A stretch of DNA of 37,697 nucleotides from the NCBI GenBank assembly GCA_000310025.1, contig FN649736.1, forward strand, positions 2,240,788 to 2,278,484, read 5' to 3'. Origin of the DNA: Ectocarpus siliculosus (lineage: Eukaryota > Sar > Phaeophyceae > Ectocarpales > Ectocarpaceae). Numbering within the stretch: position 1 is the first letter of the stretch; each line of letters begins with the position of its first letter. Shown here piece by piece: positions 14,301-22,390 of this stretch. Below the pieces are notes generated by a model. That model saw only the letters and a list, made by a program, of their open reading frames with translations. It had not been told where the DNA came from and did no database searches. Made by a program: the position numbers and the translations under genes.

Positions 14301-17300
14301 GCCCGCCGCCGAGCCGCCAGCTGTTGCTGCTGCTCCTCCGAGCGAGCCGCTTCCGCTGCCCACCGGCCCCGGAGCCACGGGGTCCTGCGCGCTGCTCGAC
14401 CAACCGTTGTGCGCCATCGGCGCCTGGGAAGAAGACGAAGACCCAGCAGCAGCAGCGGCTCCGCTCCCGCCGCTCCATCCGGAGGAGCCGCCCGATGCCG
14501 CCGCGGCGGAGGCAGAGGGTCCCGGCGATGAGGTCGGCGCGCTGCCTCCTACGGCTGCTGCCCACCCTCCACCTCCGGACGCGGCCGGCACCGCGGCAGC
14601 GGGGGGGGACGAATCGGTGCCGGCATCTGCGGCGGCGGCTTCAGATACTGCGGCGGGACCGTCGCCCGTCCACGCGCTCCCGGCCGCCGGTGCCTTTGCC
14701 GACGCCCCCCAGCCACCGCTAGACTCCGTCGACGCATTAGCGGCCTGAAATAGCGTAGATAGATCGAGTGCCGCATGGGGGGGCGAACGTTGAGTGCACG
14801 CTGCAAGGACTGAGTAGACCCTTTCTGCGCAGGAAAAAGCACCAACACTACAGCAGCACCCTTCACCACCGGCAAGCTGTACAATGCGATCTAAGGAACG
14901 CCTTCTGCCACAACTAGGAACTCCTTCATATTCCTGCGTCAAATCTCCGCCTTGTTTTACACCTCAGCTTTTTCTCCGATCCGCCCAAAGCTCCCAAAGC
15001 ACGATGGCGCCGACACACGGCGATACCACACAAAAAACGCGGCACACAGAAACAAGCGCCAACAACAACAACAACAAACGAAGCTACATCGAATAGCCTG
15101 GAACCCTGTACTTCACACACCTGAGGAGGGATTGAACTTGACCTGCTGCTGCCGTTCCAAGCACCACCGCCGCCGCCTCCGCTGGGAGCAGGGGCGCCGC
15201 CCCAGCCGCCCGAGTGGTGAGATCCACCGCTCCCGCGGCCACCGCCGCCGCCACGGCCGCCGGCCGGGGGGGCGCTGCGTCCCCTACCCCGCCCGCCGCC
15301 GCCGCCTCCTCCGCGGTAGCCGCCGCGGTCACCGTCGAGGCGGAGCTGTGCGTGAGCGAGGTGGGGAAGACAAAAAAGAGACGTGCGGAAAATCGTTGGG
15401 ACAACGTAGTGTGGTACGGCAAGAACGGATGGCAAGAAAGGCGACTGTGCTGGAGGCCAACGCTGCTGCTGCTGCTGCTGCTGTTGGGGCAGACGGCCGG
15501 ATGGAGTGGCCACATCGTGCTCTGCTTTTCCGGCGCAACGAACACCATGAGTACTTCAAAGTCAAGAAAATAGACCCCCGGCAAGTATGTCACAGCAGTG
15601 GCGTCTCCGTCTGAGTGACAGAGATAGGGCCACCAACGGGGGGGGAGGGCAAAAGACGTGTTCCTGTACCCGACCCATACACCCCTTTTGAGCCAGCACA
15701 CGATAAGGCCTTACCATCTTCCACAATTCCGTCGCCAACGAACAGACACACAAACACACACACACACACACACACCCGAATTCCTGACTCCTCTCTCACC
15801 CCCCGCATCTTGTCCGCCATGCCTCCGCGCCCGCCCCTCCGATCGTCCATACCCCGCCCGTTGGCGTAGCCACCGCCGCCGCCACGAGGGTGGTGGTGGT
15901 GCTGAGGAGCGGTCTGTTTCTTTTTCTTCGTCGTGGCCGTCGCCCACTCACCTTGGTCGTCTGCGATAAAACAAGTAAGTGAGGTGTGTTGCTGAGTGTT
16001 GAGAATACTTGAGGCGAGGGGGTTCGGAGGGTCGGAGGGTTTCATATACGGCAGGCGTAATGTAAGTGACTGTATGCACAAGTTACGTGCATTGTATGTT
16101 TGTATCCGTGGGCTTGGTCGTCTGGGCAAGGTGGTATCATCGTGGTATCGTGTATGACAAAGAGCACACCGGTAGTCATGTATTTTAGTGGACATCAAGT
16201 GTGCAAATGCTGCTATGCCAAACACGCAAAATCGGCAAACGAAACACATGCCGCACCAGTAACATCACCGACAACAGCAATATCTACACAGTGTTGAGCG
16301 TCCGGTGTGTTCTACTTGTCAATAAAATTGGTGCTGTGCGTATAAGAGCGATTCACGAGTCATCGGGAGTGGGACAAACCCGAGGACAGAGATCAGAAGG
16401 GAGTCACAAACCAGACAAATGGGCCGACAAAAAACATAACATGCTAAAAGAGTGTGGGAGAGACGGATGCGAGAGTAAACTCACAAACTGCCGGTGTGTG
16501 TTTGAATTGTAAGCGTACCATCGCTCACACACTTCCATCCTCGGAAAGAAGCAGCTAGTACAGCGGCAGTAGTAGATACATGTCGATGGATTAAGACCAA
16601 AAGATTCTACTTCCAGCTTGCTGGACACGAACCAGAACCAGCATTACAAGCACAGGCAACAGAAGGTACAAGCAGGGACACAACGCGACCAGCGAAGGCG
16701 AGGAGCAGCTACTGTAGGGACACACACACGGCAGCGTGTGCCCAAGCATCATCTCCGGGACAACTGCTGCATGTAGGGCCCTTGGTATTAAAGATGTGTA
16801 CCAGCATATACCCCCGGGAGAAAGAGCCAGATGGATGAAAAACATGGTGACGCCTACATGCTTGCTGGTATCAGTGCAAGTCTTCATAATCGCACTGCTT
16901 CTGCCGCTATCGCAACGGGCGGCGCAGCTAACCATATGGGGCGCGATTCTAGGCAGCGATGAATCAGGCGGACATCTACGCGATGAAATTCGAAAATGAA
17001 AGACCCCCAGCACCACCGAAATAGCAGTACATACACATTACTGCACCTCAAGGGTGTGTGTGTTGCATAAATATAGCCAGAGAGTAGTGCCATAAAAAAA
17101 ACATCACTACAATAGGCGGCAGGTTGAGGATTTGAATCCTAATCCTTGCACCCTGGCAACACACCGACCCATTACTTGTAAGCAAAACAAGACACGCACA
17201 AACACACCCATACACGACGGCAGCCTCCCTTTCCTCACTTTGCCACCAGTCCTCAAGAGCGCTCTGGATCTTGGCCTGGTCACCTCCCATCTTTTTCACC

Positions 17301-17454
17301 AGCTCCACAATCTCAGAGTCGGAGCGGCTCGCCGGGCAAGCATCGCGGTACTGCGAAGGACCAACAACAAACACAAAAAAGAGACGCAAAGAGACGGCCA
17401 GCCAGACCACCAAAGATTAAGATTCACCCATGGAACGCCTAGGGCGGCGGCCAT
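3684..17454 (-). CDS. UBAP2/UBAP2L/Lingerer-like RNA-granule protein (20 exons)
   Basis: Exons in transcript order, as plus coordinates: 17454-17428, 17350-17239, 15960-15800, 15345-15121, 14744-13710, 13345-13199, 12460-12350, 11670-11566, 10667-10608, 10198-10118, 9771-9247, 8730-8650, 8326-7964, 7436-7333, 6895-6764, 6490-6400, 6121-6077, 5800-5308, 4538-4404, 3776-3684 (stop TAA). All introns are GT-AG, and phases agree at every junction except inside exon 18. The protein is about 1,370 residues: a UBA-like helical domain, a W-x-T-K-rich linker, RGG boxes, an Ala/Pro tract, an FG box, poly-Gln, then a Tyr/Gly/Gln prion-like tail ending in YGYGSTGNGG. UBAP2L and Lingerer share this order (UBA, RGG, DUF3697 FG box, low-complexity tail) and act in stress granules and mRNA control; that role is inferred here. 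Starting at 17454 gives a nine-residue first exon; an in-frame ATG upstream at 17517 is also possible. The name rests on architecture and short motifs, not on an alignment. Confidence 0.6.
4270..4345 (+). repeat. 'ggtcagccgg' dispersed repeat, partial copy 3
   Basis: Only the right-hand part is present: 'gctgacgtgttttcat', 'ggtcagccggtt', 'gcgcggtcgatt' and a CACACA end. It lies in the last intron of the minus-strand gene. Confidence 0.6.
5308..5800 (-). other. Exon 18: Gly-rich exon with an internal frame discontinuity
   Basis: The start reads PNGNGYMSDVGKEQYGDFGQ after a GTCCAG acceptor, and the end reads GMYGGGGGQGSVPQQ before GTGATG. Both ends are convincing but lie in different frames; the span is 493 nt, one more than a multiple of three. 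The switch must occur near 5480-5520, around the GGC/GCC tract. It could be a one-base assembly error, a real frameshift, or a short unrecognised intron (a GTGGGT donor near 5620 with an acceptor near 5541 would restore the frame). Confidence 0.6.
7155..7265 (-). repeat. LINE-tail family, copy 1
   Basis: Shares 'acggagcattgttcccacag' and 'accgatcaccgat' (plus-strand reading, 7220-7256) with 25094-25128, and continues into a degenerate form of the same tail, ending in a G/C run. It is intronic in the minus-strand gene. Confidence 0.7.
7964..8326 (-). other. Exon 13: Ser/Asn- and Gly-rich low-complexity exon
   Basis: One hundred and twenty-one codons, phase 0 at both ends. It opens with Gly-Gly-Asn followed by alternating Ser/Asn, then a Thr/Ser/Pro segment, then an 11-residue poly-Gly run, and ends GGMGGMQQGQQAPQQ before a GTGAGT donor. 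The acceptor is ACGCTCAG at 8327-8328. This adds an Asn/Ser prion-like module to the Gln-rich one in exon 11. Confidence 0.65.
9247..9771 (-). other. Exon 11: poly-glutamine exon
   Basis: One hundred and seventy-five codons, of which about 72 are Gln (roughly 41%), with many His, Pro, Ser and Ala. The longest uninterrupted Gln runs are eight to nine residues. It is bounded by an acceptor after a long pyrimidine tract (minus strand TTTTTCTCAG) and a GTGCGT donor, and is phase 0 on both sides. Nearly all Gln codons are CAG, so the tract is a candidate for length variation between alleles. Such Gln/His-rich segments commonly drive self-association of granule proteins. Confidence 0.75.
11031..11174 (+). 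repeat. Dispersed element with telomere-like core, copy 1
   Basis: This copy lies in the intron between exons 8 and 9 of the minus-strand gene. It has about four TTAGGG units (11080-11107) against about two to three in the copy at 30836-30979. The flanking sequence is shared on both sides, so this is an element carrying telomere-like repeats, not a chance microsatellite. Confidence 0.85.
11706..11790 (-). repeat. LINE-tail family, copy 2
   Basis: On the minus strand: 'cgtggtcaatggtctagcgg', then 'gcctgcaaagcatgagtgca', then a C-rich end. The start has a tRNA D-arm-like look ('ggtctagcggtta'). It matches 25030-25090 and 36905-36970. The G-rich run at 11695-11720 is its end and could form a G-quadruplex. 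Confidence 0.65.
12082..12165. repeat. 29-bp tandem repeat in intron of the minus-strand gene
   Basis: Two perfect 29-base copies (12082-12110 and 12111-12139) starting 'gatcctctcatgagc', then a shortened degenerate copy (12140-12158) and a further 'gatccta' remnant. It lies in the intron between exons 7 and 8. Confidence 0.9.
13199..13345 (-). other. Exon 6: FG-box (DUF3697-like) motif
   Basis: Forty-nine codons, phase 0 at both ends. The peptide has a conserved-looking island, KWGLSDTIANDESFLSFGQ followed by LSFGVPDVGG. Animal UBAP2 and UBAP2L carry a Pfam DUF3697 motif of the form QFG-x-L-x-FG-S at an equivalent place between the RGG region and the low-complexity tail. This exon is the best single argument for the family assignment, because it is not low-complexity. 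Confidence 0.55.
13710..14744 (-). other. Exon 5: 345-codon Ala/Pro/Ser-rich disordered exon
   Basis: This is the largest exon, phase 0 at both ends, opening AANASTESSGGWGAS after a TTTCAG acceptor and closing before GTGAGA. It is rich in Ala, Pro, Ser and Gly, with scattered GGW/GW motifs and a short basic patch near residues 170-185 of the exon (INPKPKPVPVPPP). No folded domain is recognisable. Strong codon GC bias opens long shadow frames on the other strand (13659-14748), which are not genes. Confidence 0.65.
15121..15345 (-). other. Exon 4: RGG-box segment
   Basis: Seventy-five codons, phase 0 at both ends, flanked by a GCACAG acceptor and a GTGTGT donor. The translation is dominated by Gly and Arg (GDRGGYRGGG, then [14 protein letters not shown] and GGRG-like repeats), followed by SGGWGGAP and a Ser/Arg end. 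RGG boxes typically bind RNA and are targets of arginine methylation. A second, small RGG exon lies at 6077-6121 (WFRGRGGFGMGG). Confidence 0.7.
17239..17350 (-). other. Exon 2: UBA-like helical domain
   Basis: It codes for about 37 residues, with the core SEIVELVKKMGGDQAKIQSA followed by LEDWWQ. The pattern is helix, Met-Gly-Gly turn, helix ending in an aromatic, as in UBA/CUE-type domains. It starts after TTCGCAG and ends at a GTGAGG donor in phase 1. The next exon begins with NDQGEWATATTKKKKQ, comparable to the Trp-x-x-Val/Thr-x-x-Lys-Lys-Lys segment after the UBA domain of animal UBAP2L. Ubiquitin binding is inferred only. Confidence 0.6.
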
Positions 17455-17961
17455 ACACCGGGTAAGCGGTGTTCCAGGAAGGCCACGGGTCAGACGGTAA
17501 TTTTCCACACGGCACACATGGGAAGACGGGGGATGGCCGTGATGTTTTTTGAAAAACGAGAAGAAATCAAAATCTGCTAGGACGAGTTTGCCGCGCCTCT
17601 CTTGGGGCTGATTTCAGAGCATACATGTAGTGCGAGAGGGAAGGACATCCCGACCGGTGCCCCCTCTAATTCCAAGATGGAATTTTTCCCTCCGTCCGCT
17701 TCCATCCATTTCCGCTCCGAAACAGGATTTCTTCGGTGGCCAGCAGCTGACACGCCGCGGCCGCAGCGGGTCGTAGGGAGATCAGGCGTCCGTGATTGGC
17801 AACGCTACTAGGCAAGATCGCCTCAAGGCGGCTGGGGCTGTGGGCTGGGAGAGAGAAGGGCCAAGGGGAAAGAAAAAGCACCGCCGGCCGCCTTTGCTGT
17901 GTGGGCAGTGAGGAAACATGCCGAGTTTTTTTCGGGAGGCCACCTCCTGCTTTTTCGACAG
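17455..17961. promoter_or_regulatory. Putative bidirectional promoter region
   Basis: The minus-strand UBAP2L-like gene and the plus-strand coiled-coil gene start divergently, leaving about 500 bases between the predicted starts. I do not see an unambiguous TATA box or known factor site. The boundaries depend on both predicted first exons, which are the least certain parts of the two models. Confidence 0.3.
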
Positions 17962-20900
17962 ATGGCGTCCCCGGAGGATAGCAGCAAAGGACAAGGGCAA
18001 TCGGCCGCTTTTTCGGTAAGATTCGAGGGCGTCCCGTGCCCCGAGGGGCAAGAACAAACACACGCGGCACGGGACAGCCACGAACAATTGTGAACATAGC
18101 TATCATAGCTCCGTCGGGCGTACCTTGGCAACATCCGCGTTGCCCTTCCCTCCTCCATTCGCGTGCCGCTGCGATCTCGACATGGCGTCGGTCCTTCCTG
18201 ATCAGCGAGTTGTTTCTTTGCAGCTGAGCTCCCTCGTGCTACACACAAGCGTAGGTTGACCCTCCGGATCAGCGAGAGCTGTCACACTCGTGAGTGTGTA
18301 CTTTTGCCCTGCGGTTGGTTGAGTTTTGGGCCGGCCTGCAAGCCCGCGCTGTATTACGCTGTTTCTTCCCCCCCCCCCCCCCCTTTTTCCGTGATTTGTA
18401 GATTTGGATACAGACCCACCCGGGCATTTTCAAGAAACCTGTCCACGTGGCACCTGTGAAAAAAAAAACAGCGAGAGATCTTCAGCGTCGCGGCGGATCT
18501 ACAGCAATAATACAGCGGAGATACCGCAGTACACTTCCCGCCAAAGACTTCCTGCTAGTCGCACGGTTTCACGGCGCCAGCTCATGCTCCAACCCAATAG
18601 CCAGGGCCATGGGAGCTACTTCGAGGCGTTCAAGCGTCGAAGCAATGTGACCCTCGACGCTGCGCAGAGAGACAAAATGCTCACCGATCGAGGTGCTTAT
18701 CTCAACTTTCTCGAGATTCAGCTTGAGAGAGTGTCGGCGGCATGCATCACGAGCCAACACTTCGGTTGTAGAATCGACGCTGCCACTGCCAAGGCCACCG
18801 CCGCGGAAGACAAGGTGTGGCGCTCATCAAGTACGTGCAAAGAGAGAACTATAGATGTGTGCAATGTGCGGGCTACAAAACGTCGACTTCACCGTGCGAA
18901 GAGTATATACTGCTGTATAGTATCACGGACAGACAGCCTGCGCTGGAAAGCGTCGTTGTTGGCAAGCGCGGCGAATGTATTCTGTACCTTGATCGACTTC
19001 GGAACGGGTGGAAGTGCTAGCATCCTCTCTCCCTCTCACACGCACACACATACCTCACCTAGACTACATACGTACGCAGACTTTCATGCATACGTCCAGT
19101 ATAAAACGAGATGGTAATTTTTTCTCCTCAATGTGTGTTGTTGCTGAACGCTGTAGGTAATGAGCGCCACCAAGCTTGTCCGCCTGGCGCAGACGTACAG
19201 CGAAGAGCAGGGAAGGGAGCAAGGGAGGATCAATGACGTCATGGAAATACGGCTCGAGAGCCTGGAGCAACAGATCGACGCCGTAAGCGCCGCCGTCGAC
19301 GACGCTGCTATGGCACAATCCTACAATTTAGATGTCGGTACCTGTATGGGTGATGATGGTATTCCCTCCGCCAGACACCCCCCCGTCTATCCGCCGGATC
19401 TTCATGAAATCAACACGGCCGGTCTCTCAGAGTGGATGACAGGAGTAGATAAGCAACTAGAAGATCTGCGGAATCTCGTCTCCGCCCAGATTACAACAGG
19501 CAGTGGCAGCGGCAGCGGCGGAGGAGGGGGCGACGGTGGGTCGAAGGCTACTACAGCAGTTGGTAACTCGCCGCAGTCGGAGAATGACGCGGCGGAGGCA
19601 ACAGCAGTCCCAGAGACCAAAACGGAAGCGGTAGCGACCGCAAGGGATGAGTGCGCTAGGATCGAAGAACGTGTGCGTCGCCTTGAAGAGGCTATAGGAG
19701 AGACGAGCGCGGGCGCGGGACACAGCGGCGGAGACTCCTCGCTGCTGTCGCCGGCTACAACAGTAGTCGACCAACGCGACCGCGGCCGTCGTCTAGAGCG
19801 CTGCGCCGAGCTTGCCCGCGAAGGGCTTACCCGCAGTCGCAGTGCAAGCCGCAGTCCGGTCCGTCGCAGCCCGTCCGCACCACCACCGTCGACGGAGATC
19901 GCGGCGGCGCCTCTTGCCAGCGATGCTGGCACTCTAACCGTGGAAGCCGACAACGATGCCTTGCTGGGAGCTGTGGAAGACGGTACGGCTGTTGCGCGGA
20001 GGGCCAGCGAGGTGGCGGAAGAGGCACTCAAAGCTGGGAGAGAGGCGATCGAGCGGTCCGAGAGGACTGGTGAGCAGACTGATTCCGGCGGGGTGTGGCG
20101 TTCCTCTTTGGATCGATGGCTGTTGTGAGTTTCGGAACGATATCACTATCCTTGTTCAAGACTTACGACTATATCGTACGCGGGTACTTTGAAGCCACAT
20201 AAGTTGGTCCGGAGACGTTTTCTTGTAGTATCAAGGATGCTGCTTGATAGATGGTCTTGGTTCTCAATAGCAGGACGTTCACGCCCGAAGGGTTTCTTCT
20301 AGTTGGAGTTCGTGGCAAAAACATGCAATGCGTGCGACCTCTGTGCAGCAGCCCCCCCCGCCCCCCCGAGGTCTCGCGAAACAACCTTCTGCTCCTGGCC
20401 GTTGCTCCTGTGCCTGGATTGTGTGTAGAGAGCCTGGCGAAGACCATCGCCGTGAGATCGTTCAAGCTCGCAAAGGAGCGGCACAAGGAAGTCACCACTG
20501 TCCTCGATCGTTTGGTGAGCTCCTGCAGTACTACTGCTGTAGATCCTCGCCTATTTATCTTGTCAGAATCTGGCGACTACGGCGCCTACAAGCAACATAC
20601 GTCGGTTCTGTTCAGCCAAACACCAGGCGAGCTTCGACTATTTGGCAGACCTCCTGGTACCCCATGCCTTAATTTCGCCTGCACTTGCCGCACCTGCTCT
20701 CTTCTGTCCGATCCGGTACGACTTTGGTCGAGCAATTGCGGCCTGCTTAGCCTGCGACGAACTGTGACCGTACTCCTGGACACCCCACTCCCTCCCTACC
20801 CAAAACTGCTCCCCGTTTTGACATTTGTCGCGTCTTGACTCAATGCCGACCCGCGAAACCGACAACACAGGGTGAAGATATTCGCAGAAAGGGTGACGGC

Positions 20901-22168
20901 ACCGTTCGTCGCCGTCCGAGGTCGGCGGGGGAATCTCGGGGAGACGGCGTCGACTCCGCGAGACCGGCAGGCACGAGCGGGACGACGCTGTCCGCTGGTG
21001 CGGCTGGGGGCCGCCGAGGACGCTGCAGGCGCGCCGTTTCCGCCACCCCGAAAGAGCGTCATCGTTCGGCGAAGGCGCGTAGGGGGGACGCTCGCGGGTT
21101 CGGCCGGCAAGCGCTGCACGATGTCGAGGGGGCTACGGAGGTTAGTTGGGGTTACCCATCCTTCTGGTGCTTCTCGCCTCTCTTGCTGCAACGGCCGCGC
21201 CGAAGAAAGCTGCACGATCGATCGCTCATCAATGACTTTGAGCAGCGCGGGCAGAGAAAAGCACTGCGCTGTTTCCGTCATCCCTTTCGCCGATTATGCT
21301 ATATACGTTCCCTACATATCGTTATCGTCATGATCACCCGAAAAACTCCGCTTTGGCGCATCCCTTCGTTTTTTGCAACGCGATTACTTGTTGACAAAAA
21401 AAATGTTCAACGCTCTAGCATTGTGGCGGTGTTTGACCTTGTATATTTCTTCCCATGGTACTTTTTTTTGCGGATTTGGGGAAGACGTGCAGGCACCAGC
21501 TGTGAGAGCCCATGAGTTCAGTCCATGGGCGGAATCGATGGGATAAACCTGAGGGCCGCGGTCCCTCGAGAGCGCAACGCCACGGGCCGTGAAACCAACA
21601 ACCGACCCACGCCCTTCCTCCCCCCTGCCTATACCGCCCCTGCCAATCCATCGCTGTCACCCGGCAGCAGCTAGCTGCTGCCCAAGACCCCGGCGGCGGT
21701 GACACCGGCACCCATCGCTCCGTGCGCGAGATACGGGAAATCCTTGAGAACTCCGCGTTCGCAGACAGCGACAACGGGAGGAGAATAGCTCTGGGCGCCG
21801 CTCGCACGGCGCTCGAGTCGATCCTGAGGGAGGCCTCCCCGGGACGGCCGCCGGACTGTGGGACGGGGCGGCGGCCGCGCGCGGCGCAGGCAAGGCCGAG
21901 GGCTGTCCTCGCTGGTGGGGACGGAGGAAACGAAGGTCGGAGAGCCGATGAGCTGCGAGAAGCGATACGGGGGGCCGTGACCATCCTCTCTGGTATCGGC
22001 GGTGGCGGGTAAGTGCGGAGAAACCCCAAAGGCGGCTACTATAAGTAACCCGAGACTCGTTTGCCTTCACGCAGGGTGGACGGCCTCTCTTCGGAGAGGT
22101 ATCTTCCGCGCGCGTTTCGGGTTGCAGCAGTAGTAGCCTGCCACCGCCGTGGCGACCTTAGAGTATGA
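17962..22168 (+). CDS. Coiled-coil protein of unknown function (multi-exon)
   Basis: Well-supported exons are about 18402/18521-18814, 19157-20069, 20429-20514, 20871-21140, 21655-22008 and 22075-22168 (TGA). Junctions agree in phase: DAAQRDKMLTDRGAYLNFLE...AEDK joins VMSATKLVRLAQTYSEEQ; ERT joins ESLAKTIAVRSFKLAKERHK; GGG joins VDGLSSERYL. The last two donors are strong (GTTAGT, GTAAGT). Much of the protein is heptad-like Leu/Glu/Arg/Lys helix, interrupted by Gly/Ser and Ala/Ser/Pro linkers (for example near 19500-19550). I recognise no catalytic motif or membrane segment; a structural or cytoskeletal role would be a guess. The N-terminus is unresolved. A first exon at 17962-18015 (MASPEDSSKGQGQSAAFS, donor GTAAGA) is attractive. 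Joined to the best acceptor, at 18402 after a long C/T tract, it enters the wrong frame unless the 10-A run at 18459-18468 has a one-base error; acceptors at 18521 or 18530 would keep the frame. An ATG at 18182 is an alternative. Confidence 0.5.
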
Positions 22169-22198
22169 AACGGCTGTGTCATCCCACACACACACACA

Positions 22199-22390
22199 CT
22201 GCTGCTACCGTTTCTGTCTTTGATCCGGAGAATAGATTAGTCTCCCCCGTGCCGCCCCCTCACGGGGTCCCAGTTGATGGCATTTAGAAAGCGTTTTGTG
22301 CTTTCCACCGCACTGAACCTGGCGTCTTTTCATTGGTCAGCCGGTTAGCGCGGTCGGTGCTAATAATGAAAACACACACACACACAGCTT
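22199..22390 (+). repeat. 'ggtcagccgg' dispersed repeat, copy 1
   Basis: It shares, in order, with 29103-29310: 'taccgttt-t-tctt', 'gatccggagaa-ag', 'ccccctcacggggtcccag', 'ccgcactga', 'attggtcagccgg' and a CA-rich end. The segment 'ggtcagccggttagcg' looks somewhat like a tRNA box A, which could mean a SINE, but no clear box B is present. Confidence 0.75.

Noticed and set aside
13659-14748. Long plus-strand open frames (up to 290 codons) rich in Arg/Ala opposite exon 5
   Set aside because: They are shadows of the GC-biased minus-strand exon 5, with no splice partners or domains.
17105-17200. tRNA-like box B on the minus strand ('ggattcaaatcct')
   Set aside because: A T-arm-like hairpin is visible, but no matching acceptor stem, D-arm or anticodon stem could be drawn; possibly a SINE remnant.
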